Assembly: GCF_900103875.1 (NCBI RefSeq)
Contig: NZ_LT629705.1
Coordinates: 2,365,001-2,429,000 of the forward strand
Reading direction: 5' to 3'
DNA length: 64,000 nt
DNA from: Pseudomonas arsenicoxydans
Lineage (GTDB): Bacteria > Pseudomonadota > Gammaproteobacteria > Pseudomonadales > Pseudomonadaceae
Position numbers and translations under genes: made by a program. Shown here one piece after another: positions 44,541-54,715 of this stretch. The notes under the pieces are model-generated. The model did not search any database and was not told the DNA's origin. It worked only from the letters and a program-made list of their open reading frames with translations. The stretch's first letter is position 1. The number at the start of each line of letters is the position of its first letter.

Positions 44541-46853
44541 ATGGCTCTGGCGCACACACTTGGTTTCCCCCGCATCGGCGCGGACCGCGAATTGAAAAAA
44601 GCCCTCGAATCCTACTGGAAGGGCGATCTGGATCTGGACGCGCTGAACAACGTTGGCCGCCAATTGCGCGCCAGGCACTGGCAATTGCAGAAAGACGCCG
44701 GCATCGACCTGCTGCCCGTTGGCGACTTCGCCTGGTACGACCAGGTCCTGACCCATTCCCTGACCTTCGGTGTGATTCCCGAGCGCTTCGACAGCGCCAA
44801 GGATGCCCAAGGCCTGCCGACCCTCGACACTCTATTCGCCATGGCCCGTGGCGCCACGGCGACCTGCTGCGGCGGCGAACACGGCACAGCGCAATACGCC
44901 CAGGAGCTGACCAAGTGGTTCGACACCAACTACCACTACCTGGTCCCGGAATTCAGCGCTGACCAACAATTCAAGCTGAGCTGGGAACAGCTGTTCGACG
45001 AAGTCGACGAAGCCAAGGCGCTGGGCCATGAGGTCAAACCGGTCATCATCGGCCCGCTGACCTACCTGTGGCTGGGCAAAGCCAAAGGCAACGACTTCGA
45101 CAAGCTCGAATTGCTCGAACGCCTGCTGCCGGTCTACAACGAAATCCTCGGTCGCCTCGCCGCGCAAGGCGTGGAATGGGTGCAGATCGACGAACCGATC
45201 CTGACCCTCGACCTGCCGCAAGCCTGGAAAAACGCCTTCGAACGCGCCTATCACATCCTCCAGTACTCGCCGCTGAAGAAACTCGTGGCGACCTACTTCA
45301 GTGGTCTGGAAGACAACCTCGGCCTGGCCGTGGGCCTGCCGGTGCAAGGCCTGCACATCGACGCCGTACGTGCGCCGGATCAACTCGGCCAAGTGCTGGA
45401 TCGCCTGCCGACCTACAAGATTCTTTCGGTCGGGCTGGTCAACGGCCGCAACGTCTGGCGCTGCGAGCTGGAGCAAGCCCTCGCACAATTGGCGCCGGCC
45501 CAGGAACGTTTTGGCGAGAACCTGTGGGTCAGCAGTTCCTGCTCGCTGCTGCACAGCCCGGTTGATCTGGAGCGCGAAGACAAGCTCGACCCTGAACTGA
45601 AATCCTGGCTGGCCTTCGCCGTGCAAAAGTGCGGAGAAATTGCCGTGCTGCGCGATGCCCTCAACGACCCGCAATCGCCCAAGGTGCAAGCCGAACTCGC
45701 GCAAAGCCGTGCCATTGCGACCAGCCGCGCCGAGTCGCCGCGCATCCACAAAGCCGAAGTCCAGGCGCGCATCAAGGCCATTGGCGCAGCGGACAGCCAG
45801 CGCCAGTCGCCGTTTGCCAAACGCATCGCGCAGCAACAGGCGCGCTTGCAACTGCCGGCATTTCCGACCACCACCATCGGCTCGTTCCCGCAAACCGGTT
45901 CGATTCGCCTGGCGCGTCAGGCTTTCAAGCAAGGCAAGCTGTCGGCCAACGATTACACCGACGCCATGCACAGCGAAATCCGCCACGCCGTGCAAATCCA
46001 GGAACGCCTGGGCCTGGACGTGCTGGTGCACGGTGAAGCCGAACGCAATGACATGGTCGAATACTTCGCCGAGCAACTGGACGGCTACCTGTTCACCCGT
46101 TTCGGCTGGGTCCAGAGCTACGGTTCGCGCTGCGTCAAACCGGCGATCATCTACGGCGACTTGAGCCGCCCGAACGCCATGACCGTCGACTGGATCACCT
46201 ACGCGCAAAGCCTCACCGACAAGGTCATGAAAGGCATGCTCACCGGTCCTGTGACCATGCTGATGTGGTCGTTCCCGCGCGAAGACGTCTCGCGCAAAAT
46301 CCAGGCGCAGCAGCTGGCGTTGGCCCTGCGTGACGAAGTGGTCGACCTGGAAGCCGCCGGCATCAAGATCGTGCAGATCGACGAAGCCGCATTCCGCGAA
46401 GGCTTGCCGCTGCGCAGGGCGCAATGGCAGGAATACCTCGATTGGGCCGTGGAAGCATTCCGCCTGAGCGCCTCCGGTGTGCGCGATGAAACCCAGATCC
46501 ACACGCACATGTGCTACAGCGAGTTCAACGACGTGATCGAGTCCATCGCGGCGATGGACGCCGACGTGATCACCATCGAAACCTCGCGCTCGGACATGGA
46601 ATTGCTGGAAGCCTTCGAAGCCTTCGACTACCCGAATGACATCGGGCCAGGGGTTTATGACATTCACTCGCCACGGGTGCCGGACACCGCCGAGATGGTC
46701 AAGTTGATGAGCAAAGCGGTGAAGCGGATTCCGGCTGAGCGGTTGTGGGTGAATCCGGATTGCGGGTTGAAGACCCGGGCGTGGCCGGAGACTGAAGCGG
46801 CGTTGGTGAACATGGTGGCGGCTGCGCGGCGGTTGCGGAGTCAGTTGGCCTGA
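44541..46853 (+). CDS. metE: Cobalamin-independent methionine synthase
   Basis: A 770-residue enzyme that transfers a methyl group from 5-methyltetrahydropteroyl-triglutamate to homocysteine. It has the normal full length. The N-terminal half opens with [26 protein letters not shown], and the C-terminal barrel opens with [12 protein letters not shown]. The zinc ligands are in place: His656 and Cys658 (HTHMCYSEF) and Cys741 (NPDCGLKTR), with the same 83-residue spacing between the cysteines as in the E. coli enzyme. It is expected to be activated by the divergent MetR. Confidence 0.97.
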   Translation: MALAHTLGFPRIGADRELKKALESYWKGDLDLDALNNVGRQLRARHWQLQKDAGIDLLPVGDFAWYDQVLTHSLTFGVIPERFDSAKDAQGLPTLDTLFAMARGATATCCGGEHGTAQYAQELTKWFDTNYHYLVPEFSADQQFKLSWEQLFDEVDEAKALGHEVKPVIIGPLTYLWLGKAKGNDFDKLELLERLLPVYNEILGRLAAQGVEWVQIDEPILTLDLPQAWKNAFERAYHILQYSPLKKLVATYFSGLEDNLGLAVGLPVQGLHIDAVRAPDQLGQVLDRLPTYKILSVGLVNGRNVWRCELEQALAQLAPAQERFGENLWVSSSCSLLHSPVDLEREDKLDPELKSWLAFAVQKCGEIAVLRDALNDPQSPKVQAELAQSRAIATSRAESPRIHKAEVQARIKAIGAADSQRQSPFAKRIAQQQARLQLPAFPTTTIGSFPQTGSIRLARQAFKQGKLSANDYTDAMHSEIRHAVQIQERLGLDVLVHGEAERNDMVEYFAEQLDGYLFTRFGWVQSYGSRCVKPAIIYGDLSRPNAMTVDWITYAQSLTDKVMKGMLTGPVTMLMWSFPREDVSRKIQAQQLALALRDEVVDLEAAGIKIVQIDEAAFREGLPLRRAQWQEYLDWAVEAFRLSASGVRDETQIHTHMCYSEFNDVIESIAAMDADVITIETSRSDMELLEAFEAFDYPNDIGPGVYDIHSPRVPDTAEMVKLMSKAVKRIPAERLWVNPDCGLKTRAWPETEAALVNMVAAARRLRSQLA

Positions 46854-46922
46854 CGCTCTGCCGCGCTTGCACTGGCGCCATCGCGCAGTCCCGGGAGTCA
46901 ATGTCACTTAGCCCATCACGGT

Positions 46923-49900
46923 CTATGGCAATGCCAGTCTATTAAGATCGATGTATTCCATGTGCCAATCATTACCAACGCCTGAGGCCTGGTGGTTGAT
47001 TAGCATCAACTGCATGGTGGGCGTCGTTGCCACAAACTGGAGTCGTAGGGGCACTATTTGATGAACGATCGAAAGCGTGTAAATACCGGAAAATACGCCA
47101 CTGCTGGTCCCCAGCTGAAGTTGCGGGTGAGCGAACGGTGTATTTGAACGGAACATGTTGGATGTCAGCAGATAGGTCGCCCCGGGTGTCAGATCGGTGA
47201 AAGTCCTTACCAGCACATTGCCGTTGGATCGGTCGGTATACGTCTGATTATGAAGGGCCCAGTAATTTTGGGCCGGGTGAATGACCCACGCCAGATCGTT
47301 TGGCCCTCCGGCCCCTCCCCATACCCAACCCCCGGCGTCCCGATACTGGAAAGACGCGATATGGTACTGGAGACCCTCCTGCACCAAAAAGCTGAAAGGC
47401 GGCGAGGTCAAATTGCTGCCATCGACAGTCCTGGCAGTGATGGAATGACCGGTGGGGCTAAACCTGCCAGCGGGCATCGTCCATATACCGTCGCCATTGC
47501 TTGTGTAACGCCCCAAAGAACTGATGCCGTCCATGACTTCCACCGACTGATTGGGTTCGGCGCTCCCGCTGATGGCAAACCCGGTGCGGTAATAGGTGCT
47601 GCCACCGGGCTGGAGAGAGACTTCGCCCGCCACGATGGAGGTGATGATCGGCGCCTGGGCCCGCCGCAGCACACTGAGATCAAGAGGGCGCGATGTTGCT
47701 TGGGCGTCGCCGTGGATTAACAGGTAAGTGATGTTGACTTTCTGCCCCAGATTGGCATTGATAAAGGCCAGGCTCAGCGGGAAATCCGCTTGACCGGTAG
47801 CGCTCAAGGGCAGGGGGCTGAAGGTGGGAGAGCCGTCACCGGCGCTACCGCGCACCAGCAATTGCACACGATCGCCCGGGGTAAACCCTGGCACGATCAC
47901 CCGACCCGTGGCCCCTTCTGGGTTGTCCCTCGGATTCAGTACACCCTTGGGTGCGATCAGCACAAGAGGGGGAGGGCAATCCGGCATACCTTGGCCGATG
48001 ACGCGGGCCGTGGCGATTCTCGAGTTGGCAATCACTACCCCGTTTCTGGATTGCACATAACTGCCGGTCACCACGCGCCCGGAGATCACCAGGTTGTTGC
48101 GTACCTCCAGCGCAAGCGGGCTGGGTTGACCGAACTGTCCGGTAATCGTCCCGTCGACAAAGAAATCAGGACTGGGTGGGCTGCTGTACCTGGCCCTGAT
48201 GGTGTCGCCGATGGCAAATTGCGGGACAAAGGTTCTGACTAGCATGGTCAGGTTGTTACTGCCCAACCGCTCCAGATCAATGATGGCCGGGTCATCATCG
48301 GTCGGGTTATCGAAGAAGATCGGAGCAGGACGACGCACCCCGGCGAGATCGACATCAATCACCACGGGCACCGAAAACGGGTCGGAGGGGTCTGCACCGT
48401 TGGTGATCTGGTCATGAACGGTGTAGGTCAAAGTGAACTGCGGATTGTCGCCAGCCTGTTGAAACTGCTGCGCTGTCAACGTGCGCACGATGCAGATTGG
48501 CGCAATACCTCCGAACAGCGGTGCCTCGGTCGATAGCACCGTGAAACGAGCGGTCAGGGTGCCCATGCGCAACTCGATGACGTCGTACGCGCGGCAATAG
48601 GGGTAGCAGAAACTCACCTCGACACCCAGTGCTGCGCGAGCGGCGTCCAAGCCATTGTCGATGACGTCCTGCGGCAACTTCAGTTGCAGCTCCGAGTGCC
48701 CCGGGATGGAATTGATGTCCCTGCTCCCGGGGCGGATGGCGTTGTACAGAATTGCCAGCAACGGGGTGGACCTTTGGGTATTGCCACCGACCCGGGTGAC
48801 CGTGGTCTCCAGTGTGTTCACAGCGTTCGGGTTGAGTAGCCCATTGGGGATTGTCATCAAGTGCCGGTCATTCTCTGTCCCGGGTTGAACAAACTCCGTG
48901 TCGACGATGTTTCCGTTGAGCAGCAGGTCGATGACATCGAACTCTTCCGCGCCAATGATGGGATCGATAACGACATTGGCCCCGTTGGGGGCGTTGTCGT
49001 CGTAAATCCGTAGTGGTACCCCGAAATCGCCTCCCACCACCGCACGGGTCCAGCCGGGGATGAGGGGCGGGAAAATCTGCAGGACACTGTTTTCAGGGGC
49101 CGCAAGGATACCGCCAACCGCTTCCTGATTCTGCGCCTCGTTCGAGGCGCTGATCCTGCGCGTGTTGCCGACAATGAGAAATTCTTTGGACGGTAATTGC
49201 TGCTTACCGCCCTGGGCGTAGGTGCGGGTGAAAAACAGTCGGGCGCTGCCCCCGGCGAGTTGCTGGATGACGGCGTTGGTAATGATGAAATCCAGCGTCG
49301 TTTCGGATTTCAGGGTTTGCTTCTGGGTGAGCGACTTGGGCATACCCGTGCAGTCCAGAACCTTCAAGGACATTGTCAGCACGTCGCCGGGGCTAAAGGC
49401 CTGGGTGTCGAGGCTGACATTGACCGGTTGGCTCCCCAACTGACTCAAGTGGAGGGTGTTCTGTTCATCGATGCCTGTCACCGTCGGCGGTATCGGCGCA
49501 GCGGTGCCGGTCTGGATCATCACCGAAACACCCAGTGAATGATCGGTGGCGTGATTGTCGACTTCATCGCAGAGCGTGTAGTACAGCACGCCCCCGCCAT
49601 CGCCATTGCTGGTCACCAGCTCCGTTGACAGGGTAAACGTCAGAGGCTGCCCGACCTCGGTGGCTGTTACGGTGTGGGGCAAGGCCCAGTTGCCGACGAT
49701 CAGCGTGACTACATCGTTTTGTCGCATGCCGTCATAGGGCGCGACATAAACTGTTTCATCCTGTTGGCCGTTCAGGGTGGTCGAGGTGAGCTGCGGCGGG
49801 GGCAACAGGTAGTGTCCCGCAGCGTCCGGTTGCGGATCGATGCCACCGGGCAACAGGGTTTTGACCAGTACTTTCAAGGGGCCTGACATTTCAACGTTTA

Positions 49901-50219
49901 CCCTGTAAGTCAGGGTGATAAATCCTTCCGGTATTAACTTTGCCGGGATGTATTTGCTGATGGGCTGGCCGCTGTAATCGTTCTCGACCGGCCACACCAA
50001 AACCAGTTGGTTATCGATGTACACCAATACCTTGTCGCCGGGGTGGATGGCGGAGGACGGGATGACAATCCTTAGACCTTGCGCTCCGATCAAGGCTCGA
50101 TTGACACCAACATCCGCACCGTCGACCGGCGAAATCGCGCCGGGAATTTCAAGTGCTGGGCAAATAAGGCCTCCGACCGCCGGAGCTTGAGAAGTTTCGT
50201 ACCGATTAGCAATGCTCAT
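46923..50219 (-). CDS. Large Ig-like repeat protein of unknown function
   Basis: A 1098-residue protein made of many beta-sandwich segments of about 90-130 residues. Recurrent phrases such as [30 protein letters not shown] and [13 protein letters not shown] look like tandem, diverged immunoglobulin-like repeats. A bacterial Ig-like repeat near 880-960 ([15 protein letters not shown]...[12 protein letters not shown]) precedes a C-terminal domain of about 145 residues rich in Trp and Tyr ([20 protein letters not shown]) that could bind carbohydrate. There is no signal peptide and no membrane anchor, so surface location would need a non-Sec route. The start at 50219 has a GGAG site; 50294 would add 25 residues. 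The function is not recognised. Confidence 0.7.
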   Translation of the reverse strand: MSIANRYETSQAPAVGGLICPALEIPGAISPVDGADVGVNRALIGAQGLRIVIPSSAIHPGDKVLVYIDNQLVLVWPVENDYSGQPISKYIPAKLIPEGFITLTYRVNVEMSGPLKVLVKTLLPGGIDPQPDAAGHYLLPPPQLTSTTLNGQQDETVYVAPYDGMRQNDVVTLIVGNWALPHTVTATEVGQPLTFTLSTELVTSNGDGGGVLYYTLCDEVDNHATDHSLGVSVMIQTGTAAPIPPTVTGIDEQNTLHLSQLGSQPVNVSLDTQAFSPGDVLTMSLKVLDCTGMPKSLTQKQTLKSETTLDFIITNAVIQQLAGGSARLFFTRTYAQGGKQQLPSKEFLIVGNTRRISASNEAQNQEAVGGILAAPENSVLQIFPPLIPGWTRAVVGGDFGVPLRIYDDNAPNGANVVIDPIIGAEEFDVIDLLLNGNIVDTEFVQPGTENDRHLMTIPNGLLNPNAVNTLETTVTRVGGNTQRSTPLLAILYNAIRPGSRDINSIPGHSELQLKLPQDVIDNGLDAARAALGVEVSFCYPYCRAYDVIELRMGTLTARFTVLSTEAPLFGGIAPICIVRTLTAQQFQQAGDNPQFTLTYTVHDQITNGADPSDPFSVPVVIDVDLAGVRRPAPIFFDNPTDDDPAIIDLERLGSNNLTMLVRTFVPQFAIGDTIRARYSSPPSPDFFVDGTITGQFGQPSPLALEVRNNLVISGRVVTGSYVQSRNGVVIANSRIATARVIGQGMPDCPPPLVLIAPKGVLNPRDNPEGATGRVIVPGFTPGDRVQLLVRGSAGDGSPTFSPLPLSATGQADFPLSLAFINANLGQKVNITYLLIHGDAQATSRPLDLSVLRRAQAPIITSIVAGEVSLQPGGSTYYRTGFAISGSAEPNQSVEVMDGISSLGRYTSNGDGIWTMPAGRFSPTGHSITARTVDGSNLTSPPFSFLVQEGLQYHIASFQYRDAGGWVWGGAGGPNDLAWVIHPAQNYWALHNQTYTDRSNGNVLVRTFTDLTPGATYLLTSNMFRSNTPFAHPQLQLGTSSGVFSGIYTLSIVHQIVPLRLQFVATTPTMQLMLINHQASGVGNDWHMEYIDLNRLALP

Positions 50220-50482
50220 GGAAGTCTCCGGCGGGTGGCGATACTGGCTTGTTTGCTCCGGGTTGATTGAATACTCAGCACGGGTGACTGCCAACTGTCA
50301 GAACTAACAGGTAAGGGGAGACTTCCGATGAGTGGTTCGTGTTTCTCCCGACAGGAACGGTAAAGGCGCAGGGGCGACCACTCGGCAATCTTCATCAAAC
50401 TGTCACGTAACTGTGGCAGCGCGCTTGAACAAACTTCATCAGACTCGCGCTCTACTGGGGTTCTGCGTTTCGGTGTTTTTTC

Positions 50483-51502
50483 ATGCGTGTATTCATTTTT
50501 CTGGCCGCTCTGTTGTTTGGCCTGCCGTCTTTGGCGGCGTCTCGTTGCGACGTCAATGTTCCAACCGAACATGCCGATCTGGCGCAGGTGAGCTTGGCGT
50601 ACCAGAGCATCGGCCGTGCTTCCGACCCTGCGTTGTTGCTGGTGATGGGCCTGGGCGGGCAGTTGATTCACTGGCCGGACGAGGTGGTGGTCGCGTTGTG
50701 TGAGCAGGGTTTTCGGGTGATTCGTTATGACAATCGCGATGTCGGCCTCTCCACGTGGCGGCAAACGCCTGCCGATGCCAACCTGACCTTCGAAGTGCTG
50801 CGCTACAAACTCGGGCTGCCGGTGTCGGCGCCGTACACCCTGACCGACATGGCAGACGATGCCTTTGGCCTGATGGACGCGTTGCACGTCGAGCAGTTCC
50901 ACGTGTTGGGCGCGAGCATGGGCGGGATGATTGCCCAGCACATGGCCGCAATGGCGCCGCAACGGGTCGAGAGCCTGACCCTGATCATGACCAGTTCCGG
51001 GGCCGAAGGCTTGCCGGCGCCGAGTGCGGCGCTGTTGCAGTTGCTCGCCCGTCGTAGCGCGCCAAGTCGTGAAGTGGCGCTGGAACAGCAGGCCGATTTG
51101 CTGGCAGCGCTGGGCAGTCCGTCAGTGAGTGATGATCGTCAGGTGCTGCTGCATCAGGCGGCGCTGTCTTATGACCGGGCGTTCAACCCCGAAGGCGTGA
51201 AGCGCCAGATCATGGCAATCCTCGCCGAGCGCAGTCGCGTGGCGCTGCTCAACCAACTGCGGGTGCCGACACTGGTGGTTCACGGCACGGCCGATCCGTT
51301 GTTGCCGGTGATGCATGGCGTGCACCTGGCGGCGCATATCCGTGGCAGTCAGTTGAAGCTGATTCCGGGGTTGGCGCATCGCTTCCAGGAAGCGTTCAAG
51401 GCGCCATTGCTGGCGGCGGTGTTGCCGTATTTGCAGGCGCACCGTGAAGACAGATCGCATTGGGCGCAGATCGATCCGGTGCCGAGCCCCAATCTCCTGT
51501 AA
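50483..51502 (+). CDS. Exported alpha/beta hydrolase
   Basis: A 339-residue hydrolase with a signal peptide ([20 protein letters not shown]). The nucleophile elbow is GASMGG with Ser145, the oxyanion region is [10 protein letters not shown], and [21 protein letters not shown] and GLAHRF supply the usual acid and His positions. The layout resembles the DhmA/aclacinomycin-methylesterase-like branch of alpha/beta hydrolases. The substrate is unknown. It is divergent from the Ig-like repeat protein across a 263-base gap. Confidence 0.85.
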   Translation: MRVFIFLAALLFGLPSLAASRCDVNVPTEHADLAQVSLAYQSIGRASDPALLLVMGLGGQLIHWPDEVVVALCEQGFRVIRYDNRDVGLSTWRQTPADANLTFEVLRYKLGLPVSAPYTLTDMADDAFGLMDALHVEQFHVLGASMGGMIAQHMAAMAPQRVESLTLIMTSSGAEGLPAPSAALLQLLARRSAPSREVALEQQADLLAALGSPSVSDDRQVLLHQAALSYDRAFNPEGVKRQIMAILAERSRVALLNQLRVPTLVVHGTADPLLPVMHGVHLAAHIRGSQLKLIPGLAHRFQEAFKAPLLAAVLPYLQAHREDRSHWAQIDPVPSPNLL

Positions 51503-51517
51503 CCCGCAAACCAAAAC

Positions 51518-51543
51518 TGTGGGAGCAAGCCTGCTCCCACAGT
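51518..51543. repeat. Single REP hairpin
   Basis: CTGTGGGAGCAAGCCTGCTC then CCACAG: a perfect hairpin 15 bases after the hydrolase stop and 35 bases before the convergent DUF6124 stop. It probably acts as a terminator. Confidence 0.75.
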
Positions 51544-51577
51544 TGGATTTTGCTGTCAGTGAAATCTCACTCGCCAG

Positions 51578-51946
51578 TTAGACGGTGCAACCCGGTGGAT
51601 CGAGGTTGTCCAGCAAGCGGTTCACCGCCAGTTCACCCAGCATGACCGATTGCTGAATGCCGAGCAGGGTGTTGCGGTGCGTGCCTTCGACCAACCCCGC
51701 AAAATCACTCAGCATCACGCTCGCCGAGGCCAGCGACTCGCAGGCGTTGGCCAGCAGGGTTTCGTTATCGATGTCGGGGGCGATCAGGAAAATGGTGCTG
51801 GGTTTGCGTGGAGTGGTTTGGGGGATGACCGGTTTGAGGTAGAAATCGAGGGCGCGGTCGGCGGCTTCGTTGAGCTTTTTGGGATCGGTGGATTCGTAGG
51901 GGGAAACGTCGTCGGTTTCCGGGGGATTTGGAGTAATTTTGAACAT
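51578..51946 (-). CDS. DUF6124 family protein
   Basis: A 122-residue small acidic protein of a family common in Pseudomonas. Typical parts are the N-terminal FKITPNPPETDDVSPYES, the Ala-rich segment LNEAADRALDFYL, and the helical centre DIDNETLLANACESLASASVMLSDFA. There is no signal peptide and no known function. A strongly folded intergenic element starts 14 bases upstream of its ATG. Confidence 0.8.
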   Translation of the reverse strand: MFKITPNPPETDDVSPYESTDPKKLNEAADRALDFYLKPVIPQTTPRKPSTIFLIAPDIDNETLLANACESLASASVMLSDFAGLVEGTHRNTLLGIQQSVMLGELAVNRLLDNLDPPGCTV

Positions 51947-51959
51947 TGAGGGATATACC

Positions 51960-52173
51960 TTTAGTAGAGCTACAACCTCTCTCGCTACTAAACGGAAGGG
52001 GTGGCAGCTGTGCGCAAGTTAGTAGACCGGTGATTCCCTCAAACCCGGCGCACCCGAGGGTGCCATGCACACAGCCACCATCAAGTACAGGTGAAAACCT
52101 GTCTGAATGACGCTTATGCAACCGTCTTGAGGGTTAATCCGGGCTACTAAACCCGATCACTGGGAATCAGTGA
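51960..52173. ncRNA. Candidate structured RNA element
   Basis: A multibranched fold can be drawn by eye. The closing helix pairs TTAGTAG (52019-52025) with CTACTAA (52144-52150), extended by CCGG (52027-52030 with 52139-52142) and CCCTCAA (52036-52042) with TTGAGGG (52127-52133). Inside are three hairpins: GCACC/GGTGC (52050-52063), ACAGGT-GAAA-ACCTGT (52087-52102) and GACG/CGTC (52109-52126). A flanking hairpin TTTAGTAG/CTACTAAA (51960-51992) lies on one side and TCACTG/CAGTGA (52157-52173) on the other. The GAAA loop is GNRA-like on the plus strand, which favours that strand, but a leader of the minus-strand DUF6124 gene is also possible. No known RNA family is recognised. Confidence 0.45.
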
Positions 52174-52313
52174 CACGAACCAAGTTACCGACGGCCCCCC
52201 AGGCGCACAAGCCGGCGGATTCTGACGTGGTTGTAGGCGACGGCGCAAGGCGCTGTAGCTTTCAGGAAGTAACCTTAAACGGAACTAAACACGCTCCCCA
52301 AAACACCCCAAAA

Positions 52314-52409
52314 CCCTGTGGGAGCGGGCTTGCCCGCGATGGCGGCGTGTCAGTCGCTATCTACTTTTCTGATACACCGCCATCGCGGGCAAGCCCGCTC
52401 CCACAGGGA
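52314..52409. repeat. REP pair, GCGGGCTTGCCCGC family, copy 2
   Basis: GAGCGGGCTTGCCCGCGATG and its inverted partner about 40 bases on, of the same family and spacing as the pair at 29943-30040. The arms even share CGCCATCGCG beyond the core. Confidence 0.9.
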
Positions 52410-52524
52410 TAGTGGAATGGCTGCTACCTCTGTTCCACAGGGATTAGTGGAACGGCTGCCACCTCGGCCCTGTCAGGTGTATCGTTCGAACTTTCCGGCG
52501 CGATCCAAGCCTGCGAGGTGAATG

Positions 52525-53190
52525 ATGAGTACCCCCCTGAAAATCGATTTCGTCAGCGACGTGTCCTGCCCGTGGTGTGTCGTCGGCCTCTACGGCCTGA
52601 CCCGGGCACTGGACGAGCTGCGTGATGAGGTCCAGGCCGAGATCCATTTCCAGCCGTTCGAGCTCAACCCGAAGATGGGGCCTGAGGGGCAGAACATCAC
52701 CGAACACATCAGCGAAAAATACGGCTCGACCCCGGAACAGTCGCAGAAAAACCGCGAGATGATCCGCGCCCGTGGCGCCGAGGTCGGGTTTGCCTTTCGC
52801 ACCGACGGCAATAGCCGTATCTACAACACCTTTGATGCCCATCGGCTGCTGCATTGGGCGGGGCTGGAAGGGTTGCAGTTCAATTTGAAGGAAGCGCTGT
52901 TCAAGGCGTATTTCACCGATGGCGGCAATCCTTCTGATCATGGTCAGTTGGCGCGGATTGCTGAAAGCGTCGGGCTGGACCGGCAGCGGGCCGAGGCGAT
53001 TTTGGCTTCGGACGAGTTCGCCAAAGAGGTTCGCGAAGAAGAGCAATTGTGGTTGTCGCGCGGGGTGAGTTCGGTGCCGACGGTGGTGTTCAACGGGCAA
53101 TACGCGGTCAGCGGCGGGCAGCCGGTGGAGACCTTTGTCGCGGCGATCCGCCAGATCATGAGCGAAGCCAAAGGCGGCACGGTGACCTGA
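52525..53190 (+). CDS. DsbA-family oxidoreductase (FrnE-like)
   Basis: A 221-residue cytoplasmic thioredoxin-fold protein of the FrnE branch. The active site Cys-Pro-Trp-Cys is at residues 15-18 (DVSCPWCVVG); FQPFELNPKMGPEGQNI and the cis-Pro region GVSSVPTVVFNGQYAVSGGQP are characteristic. It lacks a signal peptide, unlike periplasmic DsbA. Members act in thiol-disulphide exchange, often tied to oxidative stress. An AGGTGA site precedes the ATG; the ATG one codon earlier (52522) is also possible. Confidence 0.9.
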   Translation: MSTPLKIDFVSDVSCPWCVVGLYGLTRALDELRDEVQAEIHFQPFELNPKMGPEGQNITEHISEKYGSTPEQSQKNREMIRARGAEVGFAFRTDGNSRIYNTFDAHRLLHWAGLEGLQFNLKEALFKAYFTDGGNPSDHGQLARIAESVGLDRQRAEAILASDEFAKEVREEEQLWLSRGVSSVPTVVFNGQYAVSGGQPVETFVAAIRQIMSEAKGGTVT

Positions 53191-53196
53191 CCGTAC

Positions 53197-53315
53197 GAGA
53201 TCGTTCCCACGCTCTGCGTGGGAATGCAGCCCGTGACGCTCCGCGTCACTGGACGCGGAGCGCCCCTTGAGGCATTCCCACGCAGACGGTTCGACGCCTC
53301 GACGTGGGAACGATC
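53197..53315. repeat. REP pair, GATCGTTCCCACGC family, copy 2
   Basis: Opens GAGATCGTTCCCACGC and closes with the inverted GTGGGAACGATC. An inner GACGCTCCGCGTC/GACGCGGAGCG stem is present. The right arm is interrupted by an 18-base insertion-like segment (GACGGTTCGACGCC). It lies between the DsbA-family and response regulator genes. Confidence 0.8.
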
Positions 53316-53326
53316 AGCGCCAAGGG

Positions 53327-54715
53327 TCAGCGGACGATTTTGTCGACGTGGATGCCGAGTTTCTTCAAGCGATACCAGAAGCTGCGTTCGGATATCCCGA
53401 TCAACTGAGCCGCTGCGGCCTGCACGCCATTGCTCTGCGCCAGCGCCGCCAGAATGTAGGCTTTCTCGACCTCGGCCAGCGCCGCGTCCAGATCCGCCGG
53501 CACGTTGCCTTCAATGATTGGCGCGCCACTGTTGCCGGGGTTTGAGGCAAACAGATAAGCAGGCAGGTCTTGCTCTTCAATCACCGCGCCACTGGCGACA
53601 ATCGTTGCCCGTTCCACGCAATTTTGCAGTTCACGAATATTGCCCGGCCACGAATAACTGGCCATCGCCTGCAAGGCTTCGGCGCTGAATCCGGTAAACC
53701 GCTTGCCCGCCGCGGCGCCCAGGGTATGCGCAAAATGCCGGGCCAGCGGCGCGATGTCTTCCGCCCGCTCGCGCAGGGCCGGCAGCGGAATCGGGAACAC
53801 ATTGAGGCGGTAATAGAGGTCTTCGCGAAATTCCTTGTTGGCCACCGCGTCCAGCAGGTTTTTGTTGGTCGCGGCAATCACCCGCACATCCACCTTGCGT
53901 TCGCGCGTATCGCCCACCGGTTCGATCACCCGTTCCTGCAACGCGCGGAGGATCTTCGCCTGCAAGGCCAACGGCATTTCGCCGATCTCATCGAGAAACA
54001 GCGTGCCCTCGTCAGCCTGCATGAAACGCCCGACTCGGTCCGCCACCGCGCCGGTAAAGGCGCCTTTGCGGTGGCCGAACATTTCGCTTTCCAGCAACCC
54101 TTCCGGGATGGCCGCGCAGTTCACGGCCACGAACGGCTTGTCGGCACGATTGCCGTGTTTGTGGATCGCCCGTGCAACCATTTCCTTGCCGGTGCCGCTT
54201 TCGCCGGTCAGCAGTATCGTCGCGTTGCTGTCGCGCACCGAGTCGATGGCGTGCAGCACCCGCCGGAACGTCGGGCTGTCACCGATCAAACTGTCGATCT
54301 GCTGATGCTCGTCGAGTTCGGCGCGCATGCGCTGGTTGTCTTTGAGGATGTCGCGAAATTGCAGGGCTTTGCTGACGGTGATGTCCAGTTCGTCGATGTC
54401 GAAAGGCTTGGCGATGTAGTCGAAGGCGCCGTTGCGCATCGACTGCACGGCGTTTTTTACCGTGCTGTAGGCCGTCATGACAATCACCGGCAGCTGTGGG
54501 AAACGGCTTTTGATTTCAGCCAGCAATTGCGGACCGTCCATGCCGGGCATGCGCCAGTCACTGATCACCAGGTCGATGTTTTCCGCTTCCAGCACCTTGA
54601 GCGCGTGCAAGCCATTGCCGGCGGTGAACACCGTAACGCCGTTCTGACTCAAGGCCGATGCCAGCAGGTCGCAGAGCTTGGGTTCGTCGTCGACCACCAG
54701 TACGTTATGTGTCAT
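53327..54715 (-). CDS. Sigma-54-dependent response regulator
   Basis: A 462-residue NtrC-type regulator. REC domain with acceptor Asp53 (VISDWRMPGMDG); AAA+ domain with Walker A GESGTGKE, an intact sigma-54 loop GAFTGA, and Walker B GTLFLDEIGEMP; Fis-type helix-turn-helix at the end (VQAAAAQLIGISERSFWYRLKKLGI). When phosphorylated it should activate sigma-54 promoters. The start at 54715 (MTHNVLVVDDE) is the family start. It overlaps the upstream kinase gene by 11 bases, so the two are a coupled two-component pair. The target genes are not evident nearby. Confidence 0.92.
   Translation of the reverse strand: MTHNVLVVDDEPKLCDLLASALSQNGVTVFTAGNGLHALKVLEAENIDLVISDWRMPGMDGPQLLAEIKSRFPQLPVIVMTAYSTVKNAVQSMRNGAFDYIAKPFDIDELDITVSKALQFRDILKDNQRMRAELDEHQQIDSLIGDSPTFRRVLHAIDSVRDSNATILLTGESGTGKEMVARAIHKHGNRADKPFVAVNCAAIPEGLLESEMFGHRKGAFTGAVADRVGRFMQADEGTLFLDEIGEMPLALQAKILRALQERVIEPVGDTRERKVDVRVIAATNKNLLDAVANKEFREDLYYRLNVFPIPLPALRERAEDIAPLARHFAHTLGAAAGKRFTGFSAEALQAMASYSWPGNIRELQNCVERATIVASGAVIEEQDLPAYLFASNPGNSGAPIIEGNVPADLDAALAEVEKAYILAALAQSNGVQAAAAQLIGISERSFWYRLKKLGIHVDKIVR

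Larger units (their letters stand above)
51947..52524. other. Intergenic region with structured element and repeats
   Basis: About 580 bases without a credible protein gene. It holds the structured element (51960-52173), a REP pair (52314-52409) and a tandem duplication of about 34 bases (starting CCACAGGGATAGTGGAA at 52401 and CCACAGGGATTAGTGGAA at 52435), then the start region of the DsbA-family gene. Between 52174 and 52310 another possible pairing is GTTAC/GTAAC. Confidence 0.6.

Noticed and set aside
44832..46907. A 691-codon open frame antisense to metE
   Set aside because: metE has all catalytic ligands in the other frame; the antisense product has no recognisable motif.
51960..52173. 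Retron msr/msd or CRISPR-associated RNA as an explanation of the folded element
   Set aside because: No reverse transcriptase, Cas gene or repeat-spacer array is nearby, so only a generic structured-RNA call is supported.
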